This document shows positions 27,259 through 36,133 of a stretch of DNA of 64,000 nucleotides, one piece after another. A program made the translations under genes and the position numbers. The notes beneath the pieces are model-generated. The model was not told where the DNA came from. It searched no databases and worked only from the letters and a program-made list of their open reading frames with translations. Origin of the DNA: CAWGJF01 sp963822905 (GTDB lineage: Bacteria; Bacteroidota; Ignavibacteria; Ignavibacteriales; Ignavibacteriaceae); assembly GCA_963822905.1 (NCBI GenBank), contig CAWGJF010000002.1:372001-436000 (forward strand), read 5' to 3'. Positions within the stretch are counted from its first letter, which is position 1; each line of letters opens with the position of its first letter.

Positions 27259-29430
27259 ATGGTTTTAGAAAATCCGAAATATCAAAATATGCTGCCGGAT
27301 CTTATTTCTGAGTGCAGGAAAACTTTACCAAAAGTTAATGAAGAATTGATTGGCAAAGCTTTCAACTTTTCTGTTGAAGCGCACAAAAATGATTTACGTG
27401 CTTCGGGGGAACCATATTTCACACATCCTTATCAAGTCGCAATGGTTATAGCTCAGGAATTCCCACTTGATGATATAACTGTTGTTTGTGGTTTATTGCA
27501 CGATGTTGTTGAAGATACTGATTTTGATTTACAACTTCTTTCAAAAGAATTTGGAAATGAGGTTGCAGAAATAGTTGATGGTGTAACTAAAATTAGCGGG
27601 ATTTTTAAAGGACAGGATATTACCAAAGCTGAAAATTATAGGAAGATGCTTCTTTCTATGGTTAAAGATGTCAGGGTAATTCTTGTGAAATTTGCCGACA
27701 GGCTCCATAACATGAGAACATTAGAATTTGTATCTCCCGATAAGCAAAGAAGAATAGCCCAGGAAACTCTTGAAATTTATGCTCCCTTTGCAAACAGATT
27801 TGGTCTGGCTAAAGTAAAATGGGAATTAGAAGATTTATCATTCAAATATCTTAACAGGGAAGCATATGAGGATCTTGTTAGAAAAGTCAAAGGAAGAAGA
27901 AAAGAAAGAGAAGCCTACATTAAAAAGTTTGCAGAACCTATAATAAAAAGAATAGACGAATACAAACTTAAGTATGATTTAAGTGGCAGACCAAAACATC
28001 TTTATAGTATATACAGGAAAATGATCAGGAGAAATAAACCTTTTGAAGAAATTTATGATCTCTTTGCAGTGAGAATTATTCTGGAAACTGAAAATAATAA
28101 TGATTGTTATACAACTCTTGGAATAGTAAACCAGGTGTATTTACCTGTCCCTGATCGTTTTAAGGATTATGTTTCCATTCCAAAAACTAATAACTACCAA
28201 TCGATTCATACAACTGTTGTGGGACCTGAAGGCAGGCTTGTTGAAGTTCAGATAAGAACAAAGAAAATGCACGAAATATCCGAGCGTGGTGTGGCTGCTC
28301 ACTGGAAATATAAAGAGGATAAAAGTACTTCCGACAAAGAATTGGAAAATTGGGTTAACTGGATCCGGGATATTTTTGAAAGTGCTGGTAAAGATGATGT
28401 TCGAAAAGAATTACTTGAAGATTTTAAACTTAATCTTTATCAGGATGAAATTTATTTATTTACACCAAAAGGTGAATTAAGGAGACTCCCATTATATTCA
28501 ACGGCAGTTGATTTTGCGTTTGAAATACATAGTAAAGTTGGATATCACTGTATCGGTGCAAAAATTAATGGCAGAATTGTTCCTCTCGATACTCCGTTGC
28601 ACAGCGGTGATCAGGTTGAAATTATCACATCAAAGAATCAACATCCGAATAAAAACTGGTTGAAATTTGTTAAGACCCATAAAGCACGTTCTGCAATTAG
28701 AAAATGGATGAATAAAGAAGACGATAAGATTGTACAAAACGGAAAAGAGATCTGGGATAAAAAAATCAAAAAACTCAAATTATCTTTCAATTCTTCTGAT
28801 GTTTCAAGGATTGCCAGGAATTTAAAATTCGAAAATAATCGTCAGTTTTACGGTGCAATAGCACAAGGTGGTGTAAATCTTGATGAAGCATTAATGCCTC
28901 AAAAAGAATTAATTGCAGAAGAACAAGGAAATGTACTTGGTTTTGAAAAGTTTGCAAATATTGCTCGCCAGGATGCCGGTAGTTTACTTGTTGATGGTAG
29001 TACCGAAAAATTAATGTATGCTTTTGCAAAATGTTGTAATCCAATTCCGGGTGATCCGGTAATCGGATTTATAACTATTGGTGAAGGAATAAAAATTCAT
29101 CGTAAAACATGTAATAACCTTGTTAATCTTTCATCGGTAGATCCAAGTAAATTAATTCCTGTACAATGGCCGAAAACTGAAGGTTCAACATTTGTTGCTG
29201 GAATTTCAATGAAGGGTGATGACACTCCGGGAATATTAAATGATATAGCTCACACAATTGTTTCTTATCAGAATACTAATATTAAATCAATTAATATCAA
29301 CACAAATGATTCTAACTTTGAAGGAAATGTAACTGTGTATGTTAATGGCCTGGATCATTTAAATAGACTTATTGACCGGTTGAAAAAAATAAAAGGAATT
29401 TATACTGTTGAAAGGTTCGAAAGTAATTAA
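27259..29430 (+). CDS. rel: bifunctional (p)ppGpp synthetase/hydrolase (RelA/SpoT family)
   Basis: A 723-residue Rel protein with the full domain order: HD hydrolase domain (LLHDVVEDTD near residue 77), synthetase domain (SIYRKMIRRN, YDLFAVRIIL), TGS domain (YLFTPKGELRRLPLYSTA near residue 395), zinc-finger-like CCNPIPGD segment and C-terminal ACT domain (DDTPGILNDIAHTI). Both catalytic domains keep their key motifs, so it should make and degrade the alarmone. It is followed by ruvX with overlapping stop/start (TAATG). Confidence 0.95.
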   Translation: MVLENPKYQNMLPDLISECRKTLPKVNEELIGKAFNFSVEAHKNDLRASGEPYFTHPYQVAMVIAQEFPLDDITVVCGLLHDVVEDTDFDLQLLSKEFGNEVAEIVDGVTKISGIFKGQDITKAENYRKMLLSMVKDVRVILVKFADRLHNMRTLEFVSPDKQRRIAQETLEIYAPFANRFGLAKVKWELEDLSFKYLNREAYEDLVRKVKGRRKEREAYIKKFAEPIIKRIDEYKLKYDLSGRPKHLYSIYRKMIRRNKPFEEIYDLFAVRIILETENNNDCYTTLGIVNQVYLPVPDRFKDYVSIPKTNNYQSIHTTVVGPEGRLVEVQIRTKKMHEISERGVAAHWKYKEDKSTSDKELENWVNWIRDIFESAGKDDVRKELLEDFKLNLYQDEIYLFTPKGELRRLPLYSTAVDFAFEIHSKVGYHCIGAKINGRIVPLDTPLHSGDQVEIITSKNQHPNKNWLKFVKTHKARSAIRKWMNKEDDKIVQNGKEIWDKKIKKLKLSFNSSDVSRIARNLKFENNRQFYGAIAQGGVNLDEALMPQKELIAEEQGNVLGFEKFANIARQDAGSLLVDGSTEKLMYAFAKCCNPIPGDPVIGFITIGEGIKIHRKTCNNLVNLSSVDPSKLIPVQWPKTEGSTFVAGISMKGDDTPGILNDIAHTIVSYQNTNIKSININTNDSNFEGNVTVYVNGLDHLNRLIDRLKKIKGIYTVERFESN

Positions 29431-29864
29431 TGATTGATACGGTACCATCGACAGAATCAAGAATAATGGCAATTGATTTTGGTGAAAAAAGAATAGGAAT
29501 TGCACTTACTGATCCGTTATTAACTTTTGCCTATCCTTATAAAACATTAACCAACGATAATCTTCTTTTTAAAAATCTTGAAAAAATAATTTTTGATAAA
29601 AATATTAAAAAAATTATTTTAGGATTGCCATCAACTTCTAAACCAGCTTCTGCGAAATTGGCAGATAAAATTCTGAATTTTAAAAAAGAATTGGAAAAGA
29701 AATTCAAAAAAGAAATTATTTTATGGGATGAAGAATATACTTCAGTTATTGCACAACAGAGAATTATAGAATCTGTAGCAGGTAAAAAAAAGAGGAAAGA
29801 CAAAGCATTGATTGATCAAAATGCTGCAGCTGTTATTTTACAGGAGTATTTGGATTCCATATGA
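29430..29864 (+). CDS. ruvX: RuvX/YqgF Holliday junction resolvase family nuclease
   Basis: A 144-residue RNase H-fold protein: AIDFGEKRIGIALTDP at the start, LGLPS in the middle, and WDEEYTSVIAQQ with the late Asp in ALIDQNAAAVILQEYLD. Family members act as Holliday junction resolvase or in 16S rRNA 5' processing. The start at 29430 overlaps rel; an internal ATG 12 codons later, just before AIDFG, is a possible alternative. Confidence 0.92.
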   Translation: MIDTVPSTESRIMAIDFGEKRIGIALTDPLLTFAYPYKTLTNDNLLFKNLEKIIFDKNIKKIILGLPSTSKPASAKLADKILNFKKELEKKFKKEIILWDEEYTSVIAQQRIIESVAGKKKRKDKALIDQNAAAVILQEYLDSI

Positions 29865-29942
29865 TCCGAACGATTCTTTAAAACATTTCATTAACTGATC
29901 AAAGTAAGTATATAAAATTTAGTAAATTATAGTAATAAAAAA

Positions 29943-29971
29943 TTGACATTAACATTTCAATAATTTATTTT
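29943..29971 (+). promoter_or_regulatory. sigma70-like promoter for the BMC shell pair
   Basis: A perfect -35 TTGACA at 29943-29948 is followed after 17 bases by TATTTT at 29966-29971, 35 bases before the first BMC start. GGGAG at 29995-29999 gives a ribosome site with 7-base spacing. This makes the shell pair its own transcription unit. Confidence 0.5.
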
Positions 29972-30006
29972 ATCGACTAACAATTTTCACTAATGGGAGC
30001 ACTTCT

Positions 30007-30285
30007 ATGTCACTTGACGCACTAGGTATGGTGGAAACCAAAGGTTTGGTAGGTTCCATCGAAGCTGCTGATGCAATGGTTAAAGCAGCAAAAGTTGAGC
30101 TAATTGGAAAAGAAACAATTGGCGGCGGTTATGTAACGGTGATGGTTAGAGGTGATGTGGGAGCAGTTAAAGCGGCAACTGATGCCGGAGCTGCCGCAGC
30201 ACAAAGAGTTGGTGAATTAGTTTCAGTTCACGTTATTCCTCGGCCACATGCGGAAGTTGAGTCAATCCTTCCAAAAAAGAAATAA
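30007..30285 (+). CDS. bacterial microcompartment hexameric shell protein (BMC-H)
   Basis: A 92-residue single-BMC-domain protein of normal length for PduA/EutM/CcmK hexamers. It opens with ALGMVETKGLVGSIEAADAM and has the KAAKVELIGKE and VMVRGDVGAVKAATDAG segments that form the hexamer face and pore, ending in VHVIPRPHAEVE. It should tile the flat faces of a protein shell. It has a good ribosome site (GGGAG 29995-29999). No pentamer (BMC-P), trimer (BMC-T) or encapsulated enzyme gene is found anywhere in the window. Confidence 0.93.
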   Translation: MSLDALGMVETKGLVGSIEAADAMVKAAKVELIGKETIGGGYVTVMVRGDVGAVKAATDAGAAAAQRVGELVSVHVIPRPHAEVESILPKKK

Positions 30286-30288
30286 ATT

Positions 30289-30960
30289 ATGTCTGATCGT
30301 GCCTTAGGTATGGTGGAAACCCGCGGGTTGGTGGCATCTATTGAAGCCGCTGATGCTATGCTAAAAGCTGCACAGGTAACACTTGTTGGTAAGGAACGTG
30401 CTGATGCAGGCTTAATGACTATTATTGTTGTTGGTGAAACTGCAGCAGTACAATCGGCAGTCGATGCGGGAGCAGTGGCTGCTTCCAGAATCGGGGAACT
30501 TGTTTCCACTCATATTATTCCAAGACCTGATGATCAAACCACGGAAATTCTTTTTAAAGATAAATTTTCAAAACCCACTGGTAAAAAATCGGTTGTTCAG
30601 GATAGGGAACAAATAAAGGAGGAAATAAAATCAACCCGGAAAGTAACAAGAGTTGTTAAAAAAGAAAAAGTCAAATCTGAGATTAAACCTGAGATTACAA
30701 AATCAATTGAAGAACCTGAAGAAAGTTCAACTAATACGATTGAGAGATTAAAAAGAGAAGCTCTTGGTAAAAATGCCGTAACAATTGATTTAGAATCACA
30801 AGTACTTGCTGATTTATCAATGAGTGATTTGGAAATTCAGAATGTTCATCAGCTCAGACGCCTTGCAAGAAGTGTTAAGGAATTTCCAATTAAAGGAAGG
30901 GAAATTTCTAAAGCAAACCGAAATCAACTTCTTGATTATTTTAAAGATTTGTTAAAGTAA
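30289..30960 (+). CDS. BMC shell protein with long charged linker and C-terminal helical domain
   Basis: A 223-residue protein starting 3 bases after the first shell gene. Residues 1-90 are a second BMC-H domain (ALGMVETRGLVASIEAADAM, STHIIPRP). Then come ~75 residues of Lys/Glu-rich, probably disordered linker, then a compact C-terminal helical part, about residues 165-223 (NVHQLRRLARSVKEFPIKG, then NRNQLLDYFKDLLK). That end has the look of a SAP/HeH or Rho N-terminal domain, which bind nucleic acid. EutK is a known BMC protein with a C-terminal helix-turn-helix-like domain. It could tether the shell to RNA or DNA, or recruit cargo. The shell call is firm, the tail function is inference. Confidence 0.85.
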   Translation: MSDRALGMVETRGLVASIEAADAMLKAAQVTLVGKERADAGLMTIIVVGETAAVQSAVDAGAVAASRIGELVSTHIIPRPDDQTTEILFKDKFSKPTGKKSVVQDREQIKEEIKSTRKVTRVVKKEKVKSEIKPEITKSIEEPEESSTNTIERLKREALGKNAVTIDLESQVLADLSMSDLEIQNVHQLRRLARSVKEFPIKGREISKANRNQLLDYFKDLLK

Positions 30961-31027
30961 CTCTGTTTTTGTCTCTTCATAATAATCATATCTTAATAAA
31001 TATTATTTTATTAATTTAGCGGTTGAA

Positions 31028-31930
31028 ATGAAACTTAACATTTTTATCGCATCACTAATTTTTTCAATTATTCTTTGGGGATCTATTTCACTTTCGGATG
31101 AATACTATGCCATTATCCAGGTTTCCCCAAAACTAATTAATTTTCCTAAAGGATATACTTCCGGAACCGGACTTCCTGATAAAATTTCAATTCGTGTTAA
31201 AGGTAAAGGCTGGAGATTAGTTTCTGTAAATCTTGGAAGCGATACAGAATATTTAATATCTGTGAGCGACAGCGGAAAACAACTAATTGATGTTTATAAT
31301 AATCTTAACAACAACCGATGGATAAAATCAGATCTCGAAGTAATCGACGTTTCACCTGATACTCTTTCAGTTTTAGTTGAAAAAATTGTTACACGAAAAT
31401 TGCCTGTAGTGGCTAGTTTAAATGTAAATTATAGGGAAGGTTTCGGTTTGGCATTACCTGTAAGTCAAAATGTGGATTCAGTTTATATTTCTGGCCCAAA
31501 AAGTATGATAAAAAAAATGAAGCAGGTAAATACTGAAGAATTAAAACTTATAGGTGTTGACAGCAAAACTCTGGTAGATTTAAATCTTCCTCAGCGGGGC
31601 GGATTTAAATACAATTTAGATAAAATAGAAGTCAAATTGGATGTTCAAAGAATTGTTGAAAAACAGTTTGATGAAATCAATGTTGATGTGTTTGATGTTC
31701 CACCTGATAGAGAAGTAGTTTTGCTTCCTAATAAAATCTCATGCAGCGTACGTGGTGGTATTCAGGTCTTGGGCAAAATGACGAAAGATCAATTTAAAAG
31801 TTTTGTCTATTATCATGAAGTTGTTAACGATACTTTAGGTAGTGTGATTCCAAATATAGAAATTCCGGATAATACCTCTTTGCTTTATATTAAACCAGAA
31901 AGGCTCCGTTATATCATCAAAACATTTTAG
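31028..31930 (+). CDS. YbbR-like domain protein (CdaR-like)
   Basis: A 300-residue protein with an N-terminal membrane helix (MKLNIFIASLIFSIILWGSI) and then repeated YbbR-type beta domains of roughly 85 residues; FPKGYTSGTGLPDKISIRVKG and VYISGPKSMIKKMKQVNTEE are clear family pieces. YbbR/CdaR proteins sit on the outer side of the inner membrane and in some bacteria regulate the c-di-AMP synthase CdaA. No cdaA gene is next to it here; tmk follows. Confidence 0.75.
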   Translation: MKLNIFIASLIFSIILWGSISLSDEYYAIIQVSPKLINFPKGYTSGTGLPDKISIRVKGKGWRLVSVNLGSDTEYLISVSDSGKQLIDVYNNLNNNRWIKSDLEVIDVSPDTLSVLVEKIVTRKLPVVASLNVNYREGFGLALPVSQNVDSVYISGPKSMIKKMKQVNTEELKLIGVDSKTLVDLNLPQRGGFKYNLDKIEVKLDVQRIVEKQFDEINVDVFDVPPDREVVLLPNKISCSVRGGIQVLGKMTKDQFKSFVYYHEVVNDTLGSVIPNIEIPDNTSLLYIKPERLRYIIKTF

Positions 31931-32007
31931 AAAGTTACTTTTCTGCTCAAACTTTCACTATTTTATATAAATAAATTATCTCATTTATCCATTTATTGAG
32001 TGAATTC

Positions 32008-32625
32008 ATGTTTATATCTTTCGAGGGGATAGATTTCTGCGGCAAATCAACACAGATAGATCTTCTAAGCGATTATTTAACCGAAAAAAATAAAAAAGTT
32101 GAAGTTGTACGTGAACCGGGAAGTACAGAAATTTCAGACAAAATCAGGGCTATTTTATTAGATAAAAAAAATGATAAAATGTTTGGAGAGTCTGAGTTGT
32201 TTTTATTTTCAGCTAGTCGTGCTCAATTAGTACGGGAAAAAATTCGTCCTTATCTCCTAAAAGATTATTATGTAATTTCAGACCGGTTTCTTGATTCTTC
32301 CACTGCTTACCAGGGATATGGAAGAGGAGTTCCGCTTGATGTAATTGAGGTTATTCATAATCTGGCAATTGGAGATACTTTACCGGATTTAACATTTTAT
32401 ATGGATGTCCCTGTTGGTGTTGCAAATGAAAGAAAGAAAAAACAATCAAAGGGTAAACTTGATAGAATTGAACAGAGTGATATTGATTTTTACAATAGGG
32501 TCCGGAATGGTTATCTGGAGATAGCGAAACAAGAGGGGCGTGTAAAAATAATTGATGGTACTCAAACAATTGAAATTATCAGAAACCAAATAATAACAGA
32601 AGTTGAATTATTTCAAGTAAGGTAA
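32008..32625 (+). CDS. tmk: thymidylate kinase
   Basis: The start at 32008 gives MFISFEGIDFCGKSTQ, placing the P-loop where the family has it; an upstream TTG in the same frame would add four residues. The 205-residue enzyme has the DR-containing motif DRFLDSSTAYQGYGRG and the lid segment ANERKKKQSK. It phosphorylates dTMP to dTDP. It is followed 8 bases later by the protease gene. Confidence 0.95.
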   Translation: MFISFEGIDFCGKSTQIDLLSDYLTEKNKKVEVVREPGSTEISDKIRAILLDKKNDKMFGESELFLFSASRAQLVREKIRPYLLKDYYVISDRFLDSSTAYQGYGRGVPLDVIEVIHNLAIGDTLPDLTFYMDVPVGVANERKKKQSKGKLDRIEQSDIDFYNRVRNGYLEIAKQEGRVKIIDGTQTIEIIRNQIITEVELFQVR

Positions 32626-32633
32626 GTGGTAAT

Positions 32634-34277
32634 ATGAAAAAAAATATTAAATGGATTTTATTGTCAGGGGCTTTGTTGTTAGTGATTTTAGGCTTTACGT
32701 TAAGCGAGGGAGACATTTATTTTGAAATTTCAAAGAACATTGATTTATTTGGAAGAGTATACAAGGAAATCACTTTTAATTATGTTGAAGAGATAAACCC
32801 GGAACAATTTATGCGTGCTGGAATTGAAGGCATGCTTTCCTCACTCGATCCATATACAATTTTTATTGATGAAAAGAAAAAAGATGATATAGATTTGATT
32901 ACCGAAGGGAAATATGGTGGAATTGGTGTTTCTATTGGTGTACGTGGAGAAGATGTTACAATTGTTGAGGTAATGGATGGTTATTCAGCACAGAAACAGG
33001 GAATTGAAGTCGGCGATATTTTAATTGAGGCATCAGGTGTGAAAATTTCTGCCGACAATGTTGATGAAATTTCATCTCTTGTTAAAGGCGAACCAGGCAC
33101 TACCGTTAATGTCAAAATTTTGAGGGATGATATGCTTGATACTCTATCATTCAATATTATTCGTGAAGAAGTAATTATAAAAAATATTACTTACTACGGT
33201 TTTTATCCTGAGAACAGTAATAATGTATATTTGAAACTTTCCAATTTCAGCAGATCTGCCGCAGATGAACTTAAATATGCTTTAAAAGAATTAAAGGACC
33301 AGAAGGAAATTAAATCAATTATTCTGGACCTGAGAGGAAATCCTGGCGGTTTACTTGATATAGCAGTGGATATTTGCGATAAATTTCTTAAAAAAGATTT
33401 ACTCATAGTTTCTACAAAGGGAAGAATTGCAACGACTGAAAAACAATACAAATCTGTTGAAGAACCTCTGGTTGGAGATGCAAAATTGGTAGTTCTTATT
33501 AATGGTGGCAGTGCCTCTGCATCCGAAATTGTTGCCGGGGCAATGCAGGATCATGATCGTGGAGTTTTACTTGGAACAAAATCTTTTGGGAAAGGATTAG
33601 TTCAAACAATAATTCCATTGAGCTACAATACTTCACTAAAAATTACGACAGCAAAATATTATACACCAAGTGGAAGGTGTATCCAGAAAATTGATTATTC
33701 AGAAAATAATGATGTAATTGTTGATGATAGTTTAAGTCTGTCAACTGAGTTTCATACTGATAATAAAAGAGAAGTTCATTCAAAGGGTGGAATCACACCT
33801 GATACAACTGTTCAATATATAATTGAAGGAGATCTGACGAAAGAGCTATTAGCCAAGGGAATGTTTTTTAAATTTGCAAACTCATTTAGTTACTCACACC
33901 CTGAATTTGATTTTAATAAGATTAATGATTCAAAAATTCTGAAAGAGTTTGAAAATTATCTTGATGAACAGAAATATGAATATAAATCCCGTGCTGAAAA
34001 AGAAGTAGATCAATTGATAGGAGATATTGCGGATAAGGATAATAATATTTCAGATCATCTTAAATCGTTAAGATCGCAGTTAGGAAATCTGTATAAAAGT
34101 GAGTTCAAAATTTATAATGATGAGATTTTAAGAGAAATCAAGATTGAACTGGCTGGAAGATTTATTGGGTCTGATGGTAAAGTTATTGAACAATTACAAT
34201 TTGATCCACAGGTTCAAACCGCGATAAATGTTTTAAACGATCAGAAATCATATAACAGGCTTTTACATATTCATTAA
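32634..34277 (+). CDS. ctpA: C-terminal processing peptidase (S41 family)
   Basis: A 547-residue protein with an N-terminal membrane anchor or signal (IKWILLSGALLLVILGFTL), a PDZ domain (GIGVSIGVRGEDVTIV, GIEVGDILIEASG) and an S41 peptidase domain. The catalytic Ser295 lies in NGGSASASEIV and Lys320 in SFGKGLVQ, 25 residues apart as in known Ctp enzymes. The last ~150 residues are a helical extension. It cleaves periplasmic proteins at their C-termini. Confidence 0.93.
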   Translation: MKKNIKWILLSGALLLVILGFTLSEGDIYFEISKNIDLFGRVYKEITFNYVEEINPEQFMRAGIEGMLSSLDPYTIFIDEKKKDDIDLITEGKYGGIGVSIGVRGEDVTIVEVMDGYSAQKQGIEVGDILIEASGVKISADNVDEISSLVKGEPGTTVNVKILRDDMLDTLSFNIIREEVIIKNITYYGFYPENSNNVYLKLSNFSRSAADELKYALKELKDQKEIKSIILDLRGNPGGLLDIAVDICDKFLKKDLLIVSTKGRIATTEKQYKSVEEPLVGDAKLVVLINGGSASASEIVAGAMQDHDRGVLLGTKSFGKGLVQTIIPLSYNTSLKITTAKYYTPSGRCIQKIDYSENNDVIVDDSLSLSTEFHTDNKREVHSKGGITPDTTVQYIIEGDLTKELLAKGMFFKFANSFSYSHPEFDFNKINDSKILKEFENYLDEQKYEYKSRAEKEVDQLIGDIADKDNNISDHLKSLRSQLGNLYKSEFKIYNDEILREIKIELAGRFIGSDGKVIEQLQFDPQVQTAINVLNDQKSYNRLLHIH

Positions 34278-34339
34278 GATAAATGGAATAAAGAAATTGA
34301 TGGACATTTAGTTCAAAAATATATTCAGGGAAAAATTTT

Positions 34340-34702
34340 ATGATGGAGATAATTATACTCTTGCTTATTGGGCTTGCTGCTGGTTTAGCAAGCGGGGTGC
34401 TTGGGATTGGTGGTGGGATACTGGTAATCCCAGGATTAGTTATGTTATTAAATTACTCCCAAAAATCTGCCCAGGGAACATCGCTTGGGTTATTACTTCC
34501 GCCAATTGGTCTGCTTGCTGTGCTTAATTATTACAAAGCAGGTTATGTTAATTTAAAAGCTGCCGGAATTATGATCATTACATTTTTAATCGGAAGTTAT
34601 ATTTCATCTAAATATGTTGTAAGCTTACCTGAGGGAGTTATTAAAAAAATATTTGGTGTTTTTCTTTTATTTTATGCCGTAAAATTATTTTTTGGAAAGT
34701 AA
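34340..34702 (+). CDS. half-size TauE/SafE-family membrane transporter
   Basis: A 120-residue protein with four hydrophobic segments, starting with IGLAAGLASGVLGIGGGILVIPGLV, the TauE/SafE repeat signature. Full TauE proteins are about 250 residues with two such halves, so this is a single half and would need to dimerise. The family exports sulfite, sulfonates or other organic anions. Start and end are clean, and there is no sign of a second half downstream. Confidence 0.8.
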   Translation: MMEIIILLLIGLAAGLASGVLGIGGGILVIPGLVMLLNYSQKSAQGTSLGLLLPPIGLLAVLNYYKAGYVNLKAAGIMIITFLIGSYISSKYVVSLPEGVIKKIFGVFLLFYAVKLFFGK

Positions 34703-34782
34703 CTTTATTTCATAAATATTAGTAATAAAATTTTTTTCCCTGGCTCATTGATAATTGCCCCACTTAGGATTATTTTCGATCT

Positions 34783-35067
34783 ATGGCAAGAACAAAAATA
34801 TTTTCGGGCAGTTATCACTTCTTTTCCAGTTGTCCATCATGTTCTCAAAGAAACGTTCTGGTAAATTCCCGCCCAAGAAATAATAAAGAAAGAATAGTAA
34901 AAAGCATTACCTGGTTTGCACCGTACAAATGTAAATCTTGCGGATGGAGAGGGTTTAAATCAAGAATTTCAATTACTGGTAAAAATGTTAAAAACGGGAT
35001 TATTTATATTTTCCTCATGGTAATCACAGCTTTTATTGTTTATCAGGTTTTAAAACGTATGAGTTAA
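34783..35067 (+). CDS. small membrane protein with zinc-ribbon motif
   Basis: A 94-residue protein with two CxxC pairs (CPSC near residue 17 and CKSC near residue 50) about 30 residues apart, a zinc-ribbon arrangement, then a basic stretch and one C-terminal membrane helix (IIYIFLMVITAFIVYQVL). The soluble part would face the cytoplasm. No family recognised. It lies 80 bases after the TauE gene and just before the respiratory locus. Confidence 0.65.
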   Translation: MARTKIFSGSYHFFSSCPSCSQRNVLVNSRPRNNKERIVKSITWFAPYKCKSCGWRGFKSRISITGKNVKNGIIYIFLMVITAFIVYQVLKRMS

Positions 35068-35368
35068 TTTTGATTGTTCAGCTTTTAGTTTGCAAATATG
35101 TACAGTAGAAATTTTATTCAATGGTAATTAAAAATTATTGAGAGAATGTTTGCTTTAAGTTAGCATTTTTATAATTTTTATCTTTAAATATTTAATTCTT
35201 TTTAAACAACTTTTATGCACCTCCAGACGTGGTTGATAAAGGTTGTTGTTAGACGATTCCAAAAATTCAAATTTGTCATTAATTTAGCTTTCAGAGTAAT
35301 ATAGTTGTATATACTGCTGTCAGGAAATAATATTAACTTACCAAAGTACCCTACACAAAAGGGAATAA
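35068..35368 (+). promoter_or_regulatory. upstream region of the respiratory locus with one promoter candidate
   Basis: This 301-base AT-rich stretch has no coding frame of note. TTGTCA at 35273-35278 and TAATAT at 35297-35302 (18-base spacing) are a reasonable promoter for actA, 67 bases before its start. No terminator hairpin and no clear operator were seen. Confidence 0.35.
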
Positions 35369-35938
35369 ATGCCAAAACTTAATTTAGATTACATTCTCAG
35401 AAACCGTCTGCCGGTTACAATCTTCGTAATCTTAAGTTCATTTGCACTTACTTATTTTGCGTCCCGGGCTGAAAGGGACGGAGTTGGATACAAACCTGAC
35501 CAACCGATTAATTATTCTCATAAATTACATGCCGGTGATATGAAAATTGATTGCCAGTATTGTCATATTGGTGTTGAAAAATCTAGACATGCAATGGTTC
35601 CTCCGCTTGCTACTTGCATGAATTGTCATACTGTTGCAAGAAAAGATAAACCTGATATAATGAAATTGACTGATTATTATAATGAAGCAAAAGCACTTGA
35701 GTGGAAAAGAATACATAAAGTTCCCGATTATGCTTACTTCAATCATAGTGTACATATTAATAAAGGTGTGGATTGTGTATCCTGTCATGGAGAAATAAGA
35801 CAAATGGAAAAGGTCGGACAGATGAATTCGTTTACAATGGCCAATTGCTTAAAATGTCATCGTAATACTCATGAAAATCTTCCCTATATAAAAGATGTTA
35901 AAGCTGGTCCTGAATATTGTTTTGCTTGTCACAGATAA
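35369..35938 (+). CDS. actA: alternative complex III pentahaem cytochrome subunit ActA
   Basis: A 189-residue protein with an N-terminal membrane helix (LPVTIFVILSSFALTYF) and five CxxCH motifs: CQYCH (from Cys62), CMNCH, CVSCH, CLKCH and CFACH. Five haems on a single anchor is the ActA signature. It sits on the periplasmic face of the quinol:cytochrome c complex and passes electrons toward the oxidase encoded downstream. It is the first gene of the locus, with its own probable promoter. Confidence 0.94.
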   Translation: MPKLNLDYILRNRLPVTIFVILSSFALTYFASRAERDGVGYKPDQPINYSHKLHAGDMKIDCQYCHIGVEKSRHAMVPPLATCMNCHTVARKDKPDIMKLTDYYNEAKALEWKRIHKVPDYAYFNHSVHINKGVDCVSCHGEIRQMEKVGQMNSFTMANCLKCHRNTHENLPYIKDVKAGPEYCFACHR

Positions 35939-35953
35939 TTAGAATTTAAATCA

Positions 35954-36133
35954 ATGAACAGAAAAAAATTTTTTTCAACGATAGGAATTACGGCAATAGG
36001 TTACATGATTACAATTTCATTTTCGAAAATTCCTTTTGTAAGTAAAATATTGAATAATAAACCAGCTGGAGTTTCTGTTAAAATTAATCCTCTTGCTGTA
36101 AGGAGAGAAAAACCAGGTAAAAAGAATGTCTGA
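35954..36133 (+). CDS. 59-residue small protein between actA and actB
   Basis: An ATG at 35954 opens a 60-codon frame to TGA at 36131. The product starts MNRKKFFSTIGITAIGYMIT, a basic start followed by a short hydrophobic stretch, and ends basic (RREKPGKKNV). The start lies 15 bases after actA and the end overlaps actB by 8 bases, a spacing typical of real operon genes. It could be a single-helix accessory subunit or have a Tat-like leader. I know no family for it. Confidence 0.5.
   Translation: MNRKKFFSTIGITAIGYMITISFSKIPFVSKILNNKPAGVSVKINPLAVRREKPGKKNV

Noticed and set aside
29943..35067. A full metabolic microcompartment operon
   Set aside because: Neighbouring genes (YbbR, tmk, Ctp, TauE) are ordinary cell functions; no pentamer, aldehyde dehydrogenase or signature enzyme is present.
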